A model generated the notes under the pieces. The model worked only from the letters and a program-made list of their open reading frames with translations. It did not search any database and was not told where the DNA came from. Shown here piece by piece: positions 1 to 6,658 of a stretch of 26,284 nt of DNA (its first letter is position 1; each line of letters starts with the position of its first letter). The DNA is from an uncultured Eubacteriales bacterium (GTDB taxonomy: Bacteria; Bacillota; Clostridia; Oscillospirales; Oscillospiraceae): positions 1-26,284 of the forward strand of contig USLX01000013.1 in assembly GCA_900555665.1 (NCBI GenBank), in the 5' to 3' direction. A program made the translations under genes and the position numbers.

Positions 1-505
1 CGGCGCCCTCCGCCCAGGGAGCGGTGTCGATGGTGACGAACATGACGTCCGGATATTTATTTTCCGCTTCGTATGCAGCCTGCTTGAAGGAGAAGCCGGG
101 CATGACGAGCATGTTGTAACCGGCGTCGACCAGGTCGGCGATGGACTCGAGGACAGCGGTAGTGGAGTCTTCCGTGGACTGCAGATAGCCAACCTCAATG
201 CCGTAATCGGCGGAAGCCTTCTGCAGGCCTTCCCATGCGGACTGGATGAAGGACTTGTCGTCGATGGAAGAAGTGCCGCAAACCAGGCCGACCTTCAGCG
301 TGGAGGGATCCACGGCGGTGTCGGAGGAAGCGTCTTCGCTGGAGTCTTCCGCAGTATCGGCAGAATCGGCGGCGGTATCGGACTGGGTGGTCTCATTGGA
401 GGCCGCGTCCGTCTTGTCCGCGTCCGTTGTCTTGCCGGAGCTGCACGCTGCCAGGCAGAGCAGCATCATGCAAACGGCCAGGATCAGGCAAAGCGTCTTT
501 TTCAT
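1..505 (-). CDS. BMP-family ABC transporter substrate-binding lipoprotein (3' end outside window)
   Basis: The 168 visible residues start with a lipoprotein signal peptide: MKKT, a hydrophobic stretch and the lipobox LAAC, with the lipidated Cys at residue 21. An acidic Ser/Thr/Asp-rich linker follows (about residues 22-67). The mature domain then begins with KVGLVCGTSSIDDKSF and QSAWEGL, a pattern typical of the Bmp/PnrA/Med family. Later come a repeated-domain helix and VMFVTIDT. Known members bind purine nucleosides and feed an ABC importer of the BmpA-NupABC type, so nucleoside uptake is the best guess. The start is firm because it opens the signal peptide, with a purine-rich AAAAGGGG ribosome binding site upstream. 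The remainder, probably followed by ATPase and permease genes, lies beyond position 1. It diverges from a YeiL-like regulator, which in Escherichia coli also sits beside nucleoside genes. The family call is secure; the ligand is inferred. Confidence 0.88.
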   Translation of the reverse strand, partial: MKKTLCLILAVCMMLLCLAACSSGKTTDADKTDAASNETTQSDTAADSADTAEDSSEDASSDTAVDPSTLKVGLVCGTSSIDDKSFIQSAWEGLQKASADYGIEVGYLQSTEDSTTAVLESIADLVDAGYNMLVMPGFSFKQAAYEAENKYPDVMFVTIDTAPWAEGA

Positions 506-535
506 GAATGTATCCCCTTTTGTATCATATTGTGG

Positions 536-564
536 TTGCAGCGCATCTACGCTTATAGTATAAT
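536..564 (+). promoter_or_regulatory. Predicted promoter of the YeiL-like regulator gene
   Basis: TTGCAG (536-541) and TATAAT (559-564) are separated by 17 bp, a good sigma-A match. Transcription would start near 571, about 65 nt before the start codon at 636. Its -10 overlaps the opposing -10 of the lipoprotein gene. Confidence 0.6.
555..562 (-). promoter_or_regulatory. Predicted -10 of the BMP lipoprotein promoter, lacking a good -35
   Basis: On the minus strand TATACT (557-562), or the shifted TACTAT (555-560), fits a -10 element giving a start site near 548-550. No recognisable -35 hexamer lies 16-18 bp upstream. This is the usual look of a promoter that needs an activator, and a palindrome is centred about 42 bp upstream. 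Confidence 0.4.
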
Positions 565-583
565 TCAGATCAAGGTCGACAGA

Positions 584-601
584 GTATGACATATGTCCTA
601 C
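584..601. promoter_or_regulatory. 18-bp palindrome, probable Crp/Fnr-type operator
   Basis: GTATGACATATGTCCTAC is an inverted repeat with a single mismatched pair. Its size fits the 14-22 bp sites bound by Crp/Fnr dimers. It lies about +14 to +31 relative to the predicted start of the regulator gene and is centred near -42 relative to the predicted lipoprotein start. The same site could therefore repress the regulator and activate the transporter. Binding itself is inferred. Confidence 0.5.
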
Positions 602-635
602 TCAAAGATATAAAATTTTTTAATGGTGATGATTA

Positions 636-1283
636 ATGAAGACAACAGATCAGCGCATTCGTGCCGAGATTCTCGCACGCTACGGCGTCGACGCCAGACG
701 CTGCCGGGAGGCCTTTTTCCCGGCCGGGCAGCAGCTGCACGCGCAGGACGCGCCGCTGGAGAACATTTTTCTGGTCATCAGCGGTGCGGTATTTATCTCC
801 AAGAGTTCCTCAAACGGCCTGTCCGGCGCGAGCTGCTATGAGTGCTCGCACGGCTGCATCGGAGCCATGGAGATCTTTCTGGATACGATGCGCTTTGACT
901 GCAGCTCAGTGGCCAGTACGGACGTCGCCGCATTCCTTCTGCCCATCGACTATGTACAGGAGCTGCTGCAGGGCAGCTTTACCTTCGTCCGGCAGATCGC
1001 CAACGATCTGGCAGAACAGTTGCAGCACACACACGCGATTTTGATTGATACGCAGACACACGCTGCAATTGAGCGTTTGGCTCGCTATTTGACGGACGTC
1101 TCGGAGCGGCAGGTCTACCGCGCCGGGATTCAACAGGCGGCGACAGCCATCGGTGTCAGCTATCGTCACGCCTGGAGGCTGTTTCAGGAGCTGCTGCAGG
1201 ACGGCACGCTGGAAAAGGACGGGCGCGTCTATCGGATTGCGAACACCCATCAGCTTTTGCAGCTGGCCAGCCTGACCGGCTGA
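636..1283 (+). CDS. Crp/Fnr-family transcriptional regulator, YeiL-like
   Basis: This 215-residue protein has an N-terminal cyclic-nucleotide-binding-type beta barrel (about 20-115), a dimerisation helix (about 105-145) and a C-terminal Crp-type winged helix. The recognition region is AIGVSYRHAWRLFQEL (about 171-186). The C-terminal part closely follows E. coli YeiL (GVSYRH, then G-x-L, Y-x-I and a QL-x-x-LA segment). The phosphate-binding cassette lacks the GEL and RAA signature of true cAMP receptors, so cAMP is unlikely to be the ligand. Instead it carries C67, C70 and C74 (CYECSHGC) plus C89 in the barrel, which could hold a metal or redox centre. The upstream ribosome binding site is weak. 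The gene probably controls the divergent BMP transporter through the palindrome at 584-601. The family is secure; the ligand is unknown. Confidence 0.85.
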   Translation: MKTTDQRIRAEILARYGVDARRCREAFFPAGQQLHAQDAPLENIFLVISGAVFISKSSSNGLSGASCYECSHGCIGAMEIFLDTMRFDCSSVASTDVAAFLLPIDYVQELLQGSFTFVRQIANDLAEQLQHTHAILIDTQTHAAIERLARYLTDVSERQVYRAGIQQAATAIGVSYRHAWRLFQELLQDGTLEKDGRVYRIANTHQLLQLASLTG

Positions 1284-1601
1284 GGTAGATGCGTCCACCG
1301 CCCGCAGCCCCCGGTCTTTCCGCTCCCAAAAGGAACGGGAACGGCCGGAGGCCCGGCATTTGGGGCGGGCCTGTGCCCGGCAGGGCGTCTTGTTTGCTTT
1401 GGGCCGGGGCCCGTATGCACCGCGTCCTGCTGTCGGCTTTTACCGCTTGACAGGAACATGTGCGGAATCCTCTGCGTTTTCCGCCTGCATTGTCTGGTGC
1501 CCGGAGGGAAACCAGTTCATGGGCGCGCTCTACCGGCATGGCCGTCGATTTCCGAAGCCAGCAAAAAGCGGCTCCCCGGATGGGGAGCCGCTTTGGCTTT
1601 C
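1284..1601. other. Intergenic stretch, about 318 nt, without a recognisable gene
   Basis: The stretch separates the end of the YeiL-like gene from the end of the epimerase gene, so two transcripts converge here. Open frames exist on both strands but their translations are Arg/Pro/Ala-rich, lack convincing ribosome binding sites and match nothing I recognise. GC-rich short inverted segments around 1340-1380 are not followed by T-runs. The only firm element is the terminator hairpin at 1565-1594. Confidence 0.6.
1565..1594 (-). terminator. Rho-independent terminator of the rhaA-kinase-epimerase operon
   Basis: A 13-bp perfect stem (1565-1577 with 1582-1594) closes a 4-nt loop. Read on the minus strand, the stem ends in TTTTTGC, directly after the epimerase stop codon at 1602. 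It may also stop plus-strand read-through, although its plus-strand T-run is short. Confidence 0.85.
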
Positions 1602-2459
1602 TTACAGGAAGGCAGCGTCGAGCTGGGCGCGGAGGAAGGCGGCGGACGCGGTCAGGACCGCGAGGTAGTCCTCTTCCCCCGGCTGGTGCCAGAATTCGCC
1701 GGTAAACAGGCGCACCCCCTGCTCCCGCGCCAGCTGCAGGCAGGGCGCGTAGGGCGTATGGCCGGTGCCGAAGGCCATATCGCGGTAGACGCCGGGGCGC
1801 GTCTCTTTCAGGTGCATGGCAAAGAGATGCCCCGCACCGAGCGCGAGATCGTCTGTAATGCTGTGGCCGTAGAGCACGGCGGCGTTTTGCAGATTGCCGA
1901 TGTCCGGGTAGACGCCGAGCCAGGGCGAGCCGATCTGGCGCACATAGGCCATGGCCTTGCCCACGGTGTCCATAAACGGCGTCTCCATCGTCTCAAAGGC
2001 GAGCACCACGCCAGCCGCAGAAGCCAGCTCGACAGCCTTTTGCAGATTTTCCGCAAACCAGGCGCGGGTCTGTGCATCGCCGGGCTCATAATAGACGTCA
2101 TATCCAGCCAACTGGATGACCGAGACGCCGACCTCTGCCGCGAAATCGACGGCTTTTTTCATAATCTCGAGCGAACGCGCCCGCACCGCTGCGTCATGGG
2201 CGCCAAAGGGGTATTTCCGGTGCCCGCTCAGGCACATGGTACGGATGGGCACGCCGCTCTGGCGGATCTGGCCCACCAGCTCCTGCTTCTGCGCGCCCGT
2301 CCAATCCAGACGCGCAAGGCGCGCGTCCGATTCGTCAATGCTGATCTCCAGCCGGTCAAAGCCGGTCTGCGCGGCGCATTCCAGCATCCGCGCAAAGCCG
2401 AGCCCCGCAGGCATGGCCTTTTCATAGAGGCCAAGGCTGTATTCGGTTCGCTTTTGCAT
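1602..2459 (-). CDS. ulaE: L-xylulose-5-phosphate / L-ribulose-5-phosphate 3-epimerase (UlaE/SgbU family)
   Basis: The 285-residue TIM-barrel enzyme should interconvert L-xylulose 5-phosphate and L-ribulose 5-phosphate in the cytoplasm. It matches E. coli UlaE/SgbU along its length: LGLYEKAMPAG (9-19), MCLSGHRKYPFG (75-86), IQLAGYDVYY (115-124), YPDIGNL (184-190) and HLKETRPGVY (216-225). Expected metal ligands are E156, D186, H211 or H216, and E255. I chose the ATG at 2459 because GAGGAGGAG lies just upstream and homology begins there; the longer open frame overlaps the kinase gene. The kinase stop is 13 nt upstream, so the two are translated from one message. With the neighbouring L-rhamnose isomerase, L-xylulokinase-like kinase and AraD it makes a full pentose route. 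An L-ribulose-5-phosphate 3-epimerase role is well supported. Confidence 0.9.
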   Translation of the reverse strand: MQKRTEYSLGLYEKAMPAGLGFARMLECAAQTGFDRLEISIDESDARLARLDWTGAQKQELVGQIRQSGVPIRTMCLSGHRKYPFGAHDAAVRARSLEIMKKAVDFAAEVGVSVIQLAGYDVYYEPGDAQTRAWFAENLQKAVELASAAGVVLAFETMETPFMDTVGKAMAYVRQIGSPWLGVYPDIGNLQNAAVLYGHSITDDLALGAGHLFAMHLKETRPGVYRDMAFGTGHTPYAPCLQLAREQGVRLFTGEFWHQPGEEDYLAVLTASAAFLRAQLDAAFL

Positions 2460-2472
2460 GTTGCTCCTCCTC

Positions 2473-4023
2473 TCAGCCCTGCACGGACGCAGCGGATGCG
2501 TCCACCACGGCCTGCATCTCCGGCCAGAGCGCATCCAGGCACTCGATTGTCCGGCAATAGAGCGCGTATTTCCGGTCATAGACCGCGCGGTATTCCTCCC
2601 GCGGCTGCACCGGCTCGGAAATGCGGCACATTGCGCGCGCCGCTGCGGAAAGATCGGGATATTCCCCAACTGCGACCGCCGACGCAATTGCGCAGCCCAG
2701 CGCGCCGGTTTCGTTGGCCGCCACGGTCTGCACCGGCAGGTGCAGAATGTCCGCAAACATCTGCGTCCACACGGCCGATCTCGCCGCACCGCCTGCCAGG
2801 CGGATACATTCCGGCGGTGTGTCGCGAGTCGCAAGGAGCTTTTCCGTATGGTAGCGGTGGCAGAAGGCGACGCCCTCGTAGACGCTGCGGAGCAGGTGGC
2901 GGCGCGTATGGTTCACGGTGATCCCCACGAAGCTGCCCTTGGCGTTTGGATGGACGTTCGAGGCCATCAAAAACGGCAGGAACACCGGCACAAATTCCTC
3001 CGGCGGAATCGAGGAAACCCACTCGTTCATCACATCATAGACGCTGCGCCCGGCGGCCTTGGCCGCCTCCTGCACCTCCGGCAGCATCTGGCGGAGGAAC
3101 CACTCGTTATTGCCTGCGGAAGTTGCGCTGCTCTCTTCGATGAGATAATATTCCGGCAGGGCAAAGAGCGAATTCATCAGCACGCGCCCATCCAGAACCG
3201 GCTCGCGCCGGAGATATTCGTTGATCGACCACGTCCCCGCGATCATGCAGATCCGGGAAGGATCCGTGACGTCCACGGCCAGCGCGCAGGCGTCGATGTC
3301 GAACATGCCGCCGATGACCGGCGTGCCGGCGGCAAGGCCGCTCTGGGCTGCGGCCTCCGGAGAGACATGGCCGCAGATCTCCGTCGCCGTGCACAGCGGC
3401 GGCAGCGCGGGGGCAATCTGCTCCAGCCCGAACAGGCGCAAGAGCTCCGGATCATACTGCCGCGTGTGCAGGTTCAGAAGATTGGCACCAGAATAATCCG
3501 TCAGCTCCGCCTTTGCTTCGCCCGTCAGGCGGAAGCGGACATAGTCCTTGCAGGCGAAGACCCACTGGACGTTCTCCAGCGTCTGCGGCTCGTGGTCGCG
3601 GAGCCAGGCAAGCAGCGCCACCGGCTGGCAGGCCATGATGTGTTGGCAGGAACGGGCGAAGACCGCCGCCTCCGTGCCGTCTTCCTTCCAGCGCACGGGA
3701 TATTCCCAGGCACGGTTGTCCGAGGAAATGATGCCGTTGCGGGCGGGCTTGCCGTCCTTGCCCCAGAGATAAAGGCCCTTGCCGTGGCCGCAGACACCGA
3801 CGCAGGCGACATCCTGCGGCGAGACGTTTGCCTTTTCCAGCACGCCGCGGAGCACGCGGCAGTTGGCCTGCCACATCTCCCCCATGTCGCGCTCCACGAA
3901 ATCCGGCTGGGGGGTCAGCATGGCGGTAGAGACGCTGCAAACGGCGAGCTCCCGTCCGGCGCTGTCAAAAAGCGCGGCCTTTGTGGTGGTGCCGCCGTTG
4001 TCGAGACCGATATAATAGCGCAT
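2473..4023 (-). CDS. FGGY-family carbohydrate kinase, L-xylulokinase (LyxK)-like
   Basis: The protein has 516 residues, normal for FGGY kinases. The N-terminal nucleotide-binding motif is GLDNGGTTTKA (6-16), the probable catalytic base is D242 in GGMFDIDA, and the C-terminal ATPase motif is RLAGGAARSAVW. Features shared with E. coli LyxK include PQPDFVERDM, CGHGKGLYL, the stretch SSDNRAWE with RWKEDGTE, and PVIGGMFD. LyxK phosphorylates L-xylulose to L-xylulose 5-phosphate, the substrate of the 3-epimerase encoded next. An L-rhamnulokinase or ribulokinase role is possible, but no rhamnulose-1-phosphate aldolase gene is present, which argues for the xylulose route. The start at 4023 opens directly on the first beta strand, behind an AGGAA ribosome binding site. 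A strong hairpin separates it from rhaA upstream. Confidence 0.82.
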   Translation of the reverse strand: MRYYIGLDNGGTTTKAALFDSAGRELAVCSVSTAMLTPQPDFVERDMGEMWQANCRVLRGVLEKANVSPQDVACVGVCGHGKGLYLWGKDGKPARNGIISSDNRAWEYPVRWKEDGTEAAVFARSCQHIMACQPVALLAWLRDHEPQTLENVQWVFACKDYVRFRLTGEAKAELTDYSGANLLNLHTRQYDPELLRLFGLEQIAPALPPLCTATEICGHVSPEAAAQSGLAAGTPVIGGMFDIDACALAVDVTDPSRICMIAGTWSINEYLRREPVLDGRVLMNSLFALPEYYLIEESSATSAGNNEWFLRQMLPEVQEAAKAAGRSVYDVMNEWVSSIPPEEFVPVFLPFLMASNVHPNAKGSFVGITVNHTRRHLLRSVYEGVAFCHRYHTEKLLATRDTPPECIRLAGGAARSAVWTQMFADILHLPVQTVAANETGALGCAIASAVAVGEYPDLSAAARAMCRISEPVQPREEYRAVYDRKYALYCRTIECLDALWPEMQAVVDASAASVQG

Positions 4024-4054
4024 GATTGCGTAATTCCTTTCCTGATTGATCGCT

Positions 4055-4094
4055 GCGCCTGCAGAGGGAAGCGGACGGCTCCTTCTGCAGGCGC
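4055..4094 (-). promoter_or_regulatory. Intercistronic hairpin between rhaA and the kinase gene
   Basis: An 11-bp perfect stem (4055-4065 with 4084-4094), extendable inward by about four pairs including one G-T wobble, fills most of the 78-nt gap. There is no T-run after it on the minus strand, so it is not a standard terminator. It more likely stabilises the rhaA 3' end or sets relative expression of the kinase. This role is inferred. Confidence 0.5.
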
Positions 4095-4101
4095 GGGCAT
4101 T

Positions 4102-5361
4102 TCAGCGCTTGAGCGTGACGCGCTGTTCGTAATCCTTCACAGTCTTCAGCCAGCTCTCACCGACGGGCACATTTTTGCTCATGCAGTAATAGTCCCAGAT
4201 GTCGGCAAACGGAAGGCTCTTGGACTCTTCAATGAGGGCCAGGCGCGTGGTGTAATCTCCGGCAAGCTCAGCCTTGCGGATGGGATCCATCGGATCGAGC
4301 GCCGCCTTGAGCAGAGCCTTACGCGTGTCGCGCACGCCGATGACCCAGCAGGCGATGCGGTTGATGGAGGCATCGAAATAGTCCAGGCCGATGTTGACGC
4401 GCTTTTCGTAGCCGTTATGGACAATTTCCGTCGCAATTGCCTGCAATTCGTCGTTCCAGATGACGACATGGTCGCTGTCCCAACGAACGCCGCGGCTGAC
4501 GTGCAGCATGACCTGCGGCAGGAAGTTCAAAATCGCGGTGAGCTTCGCCGCGATGCTCTCAGTGGGATGGAAGTGGCCGGCATCGAGGGTGTAGAGGATA
4601 TTCCGTGTGGCGGCATAGAGCAGGGAGAATTCGTGGCTGGCCACGGTGTAGCTCTCCACGCCGAGGCCGAAGAGCTTGCTCTCGAGGGCATCGATGGTAT
4701 CCTTGGGGTCAAACTTGGCGGCGAAAATCTCGTCGAGGGCCTGCGTCATGCTCTCGCGCAGGGCCAGTGTGTCGGCAGGAATGTCCTTATAGCCATCGGG
4801 GAACCAGAAGTTGTCGATGCAGGGCTTGCCGGTGCGCTTGCCGATCTCGGATGCGATCTCGCGGCAGCGCTTGCCATGCTCGATCCAGAAGCGGCGCTTT
4901 TTCTCGTCGAGGCTGGTAATGGAGAAGTTCCCGTCGGACATCGGATGGGAGAAGAAGGTGGGGTTGAAGTCCAGGCCGATGCCGCGGGCATTGGCCCAGT
5001 CGATCCAGGTCTGGAAGAGGCTGACGTCGTATTCGTCGCGGTCGACCTTGCGGTCGCCTTTTTCGGCGTGGACCGCGTGGAGCGAGACCTTCATCGTGCC
5101 GGGAATGAGGGCGAGGGCGACGTCGATATCGCTGCGCAGCTCGTCCGCCGTGCGGGCGCGGCCGGGATAGTTGCCGGTGGCCTGAATGCCGCCGGTCAGC
5201 GCTTCGGCACCCTCAAAACCGAGCAGGTCGTCGCCCTGCCAGCTGTGCATGGAGATGGGGATGGCGTCGATGGCGGCCATGGCGCGGTCCGCGTCGACAC
5301 CGTGGGCCGCATAGACCTCTTTGGCCAGCTCATAACGTTTGGTAATCAGAGTATCGTTCAT
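4102..5361 (-). CDS. rhaA: L-rhamnose isomerase (likely L-lyxose isomerase here)
   Basis: At 419 residues this equals the usual RhaA length. The aldose-ketose isomerase uses two divalent metal ions. All expected ligands are present and sit exactly seven positions before those of E. coli: E227, D260, H263, H287, D295, D297 and D327, with K229 beside the first site. Signature stretches are IPISMHSWQGDD, CIDNFWFPDG, TLDAGHFHPTES and WDSDHV. The enzyme converts L-rhamnose to L-rhamnulose and is also known to convert L-lyxose to L-xylulose. The latter reaction matches the following kinase and epimerases, and no rhaB or rhaD lies nearby. It is first in its operon. Its promoter carries a probable LacI operator just after the start site. 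Confidence 0.95.
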   Translation of the reverse strand: MNDTLITKRYELAKEVYAAHGVDADRAMAAIDAIPISMHSWQGDDLLGFEGAEALTGGIQATGNYPGRARTADELRSDIDVALALIPGTMKVSLHAVHAEKGDRKVDRDEYDVSLFQTWIDWANARGIGLDFNPTFFSHPMSDGNFSITSLDEKKRRFWIEHGKRCREIASEIGKRTGKPCIDNFWFPDGYKDIPADTLALRESMTQALDEIFAAKFDPKDTIDALESKLFGLGVESYTVASHEFSLLYAATRNILYTLDAGHFHPTESIAAKLTAILNFLPQVMLHVSRGVRWDSDHVVIWNDELQAIATEIVHNGYEKRVNIGLDYFDASINRIACWVIGVRDTRKALLKAALDPMDPIRKAELAGDYTTRLALIEESKSLPFADIWDYYCMSKNVPVGESWLKTVKDYEQRVTLKR

Positions 5362-5409
5362 ATGGGAATTCCTTTCTGCTGCGCCGCGCAGGTTGCACGG
5401 GATGGCACA

Positions 5410-5426
5410 AAAATTTAGTAAAATTC
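5410..5426. promoter_or_regulatory. LacI-type operator 1, downstream of the rhaA start site
   Basis: AAAATTTAGTAAAATTC has arms matching at 6 of 8 positions around a central G. It shares the core TTTAGTAAAATT with operator 2. It covers roughly +6 to +22 of the predicted rhaA transcript, the classic position for a blocking repressor. Confidence 0.6.
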
Positions 5427-5438
5427 AGATACAATTTA

Positions 5439-5467
5439 AGGATAACAGGAGGAAATCAAAAAGTCAA
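5439..5467 (-). promoter_or_regulatory. Predicted rhaA operon promoter
   Basis: On the minus strand TTGACT (5462-5467) and TATCCT (5439-5444) are 17 bp apart. The start site would be near 5432, giving a leader of about 70 nt before the rhaA start codon. Confidence 0.6.
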
Positions 5468-5476
5468 TGGCCATTT

Positions 5477-5495
5477 CCAACGGATTTTCCGTTGG
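5477..5495. repeat. 8-bp perfect inverted repeat between the divergent promoters
   Basis: CCAACGGA and TCCGTTGG flank a 3-nt spacer. The repeat is centred about 54 bp upstream of the predicted rhaA start site, where an activator could bind. It does not resemble the two AT-rich operators, so it may serve a second regulator. It could be fortuitous. Confidence 0.35.
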
Positions 5496-5513
5496 GATTT
5501 GTCTGTAGTGAAC

Positions 5514-5530
5514 AAATTTTAGTAAAATTT
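5514..5530. promoter_or_regulatory. LacI-type operator 2, perfect 17-bp palindrome
   Basis: AAATTTTAGTAAAATTT is perfectly palindromic around a central G. It lies 104 bp from operator 1, close to ten helical turns, and ends ten bases before the -35 of the lacI-type gene. The pair would suit repressor looping with autoregulation. Confidence 0.65.
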
Positions 5531-5540
5531 TCGAAATCGC

Positions 5541-5570
5541 TTGCGTCCGCTTTCTCCGCTGTGCTATACT
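5541..5570 (+). promoter_or_regulatory. Predicted promoter of the LacI-ASRT-araD operon
   Basis: TTGCGT (5541-5546) and TATACT (5565-5570) are 18 bp apart. Transcription would start near 5577, about 27 nt before the start codon. AGGAGG at 5591-5596 is the ribosome binding site. Confidence 0.5.
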
Positions 5571-5603
5571 GAGGCGGACAAACGCAAAGCAGGAGGCAGG
5601 AGC

Positions 5604-6644
5604 ATGATGAAGCTGAAGGAGATTGCGGCCCAGGCGGGCGTATCGCCATCAACGGTCTCGCTGGTGATCCACCGGCGGCCCGGCGTCAGCGCGGCCAAGC
5701 GCGAGGAGATCCTGCAGCTTCTGCTTGAAAACGGCTATGATGCAGCGCAGGGCCCGGCCTGGCAGTCCGGCGCGGAGCGCGCCATCCGCTTTATCAAATG
5801 CAAGCGGCACGCCAAGCTGGTGGACGGCAACCCAGGCTTTATCAACATGATCATCGACGCCGTGGGCCTCGAATGCCGGCGGCAGGGCTATGAGCTGCTG
5901 ATTACAACCTGCACCGCTTCCGGTCTGCCGGAGATGCTCCAGAGCGTTCGCGCGGAACAGTGCGCGGGAATTTTGCTGCTCGGCACCGAACTGACCGAGG
6001 AGGATCTGTGCGCGCTGCCGAAGCTGCCCGTGCCGCTCGTTCTGCTCGACAATGCGCCGACCCTGACGCCGATCAACTGCATCACGATGGACAACCGCGC
6101 CGCTATGCTGCAATCGGCTGCCTATCTTCGAAGCCTTGGCCACAGCGAGATCGGATTTTTGGCCAACGCCCTGCCCTCCAGCAACTGCCTTGCCCGGGAA
6201 GCGGCCTATCGCGAGGCCATGGAGCAGGCCGGGGCGGCGGCGCAGATCTATCGCGTGGCCCCCACGCCGGACGGGGCATACAAAGCCGTGCGCGGCCTTC
6301 TGGCCGAGGGCGTGCGTTTCCCCTCGGCGCTGCTGGCCAACAACGACAGCATCGCCCTCGGGGCCATCAAGGCCCTGCGCGAGGCGGGGCTGCGGATTCC
6401 GCAGGACGTGTCGGTCATCGGGTTTGACAACATCCCGCTCTCCGGCATCACCGATCCGCCGCTGAGCACCATGGAAGTGCCCTGCAAGGAAATGGGTATC
6501 TGGGCCACGCGGCTGCTGTGCGATTGCATCCAGTATCCGTTCGCGGCTGCTGTAAAGATGCAGATCTGCACCCGGCTGCTCCCGCGCGGGAGCACCGCGC
6601 CGCGCAAAAAAGATGATATTTCCGGCGGAAAAATCCGTCTCTAA
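5604..6644 (+). CDS. LacI-family transcriptional regulator with an atypical hinge
   Basis: The 346-residue protein opens with a LacI helix-turn-helix (LKEIAAQAGVSPSTVSLVI). A periplasmic-binding-protein-like sugar-sensing domain follows, ending in DVSVIGFDNIPLS and ITDPPLSTMEVP. I set the start at the first of two Met codons, seven bases after AGGAGG, since the longer frame adds only unrelated residues. The segment after the HTH (GYDAAQGPAWQSGAERAIRF) lacks the usual N-x-x-A-R-x-L hinge helix that inserts a Leu at a central CG step. That agrees with the nearby odd-centred operators, which have no CG. It heads an operon with the ASRT protein (14-nt gap) and araD, and probably represses both this operon and the divergent rhaA operon until an L-lyxose-pathway sugar appears. 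The inducer is inferred. Confidence 0.88.
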   Translation: MMKLKEIAAQAGVSPSTVSLVIHRRPGVSAAKREEILQLLLENGYDAAQGPAWQSGAERAIRFIKCKRHAKLVDGNPGFINMIIDAVGLECRRQGYELLITTCTASGLPEMLQSVRAEQCAGILLLGTELTEEDLCALPKLPVPLVLLDNAPTLTPINCITMDNRAAMLQSAAYLRSLGHSEIGFLANALPSSNCLAREAAYREAMEQAGAAAQIYRVAPTPDGAYKAVRGLLAEGVRFPSALLANNDSIALGAIKALREAGLRIPQDVSVIGFDNIPLSGITDPPLSTMEVPCKEMGIWATRLLCDCIQYPFAAAVKMQICTRLLPRGSTAPRKKDDISGGKIRL

Positions 6645-6658
6645 GGAGGAAATTAACT

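Noticed and set aside
1284..1601. Possible short genes in the intergenic stretch
   Set aside because: Candidate frames lack ribosome binding sites and have Arg/Pro-rich, low-information translations. A TTGACA at 1446 has no -10 partner.
4102..5361. A plain L-rhamnose catabolic operon
   Set aside because: Only rhaA is rhamnose-specific. There is no rhamnulose-1-phosphate aldolase, and UlaE and AraD have no role in L-rhamnose breakdown.
2458..5418. A 986-codon plus-strand open frame opposite the kinase and rhaA genes
   Set aside because: It is a GC-driven shadow. The translation is rich in Arg, Gly, Ala and His with no domain, while the minus strand encodes clear enzymes with conserved active sites. 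The same applies to long frames opposite dhaK, livFG and livK.
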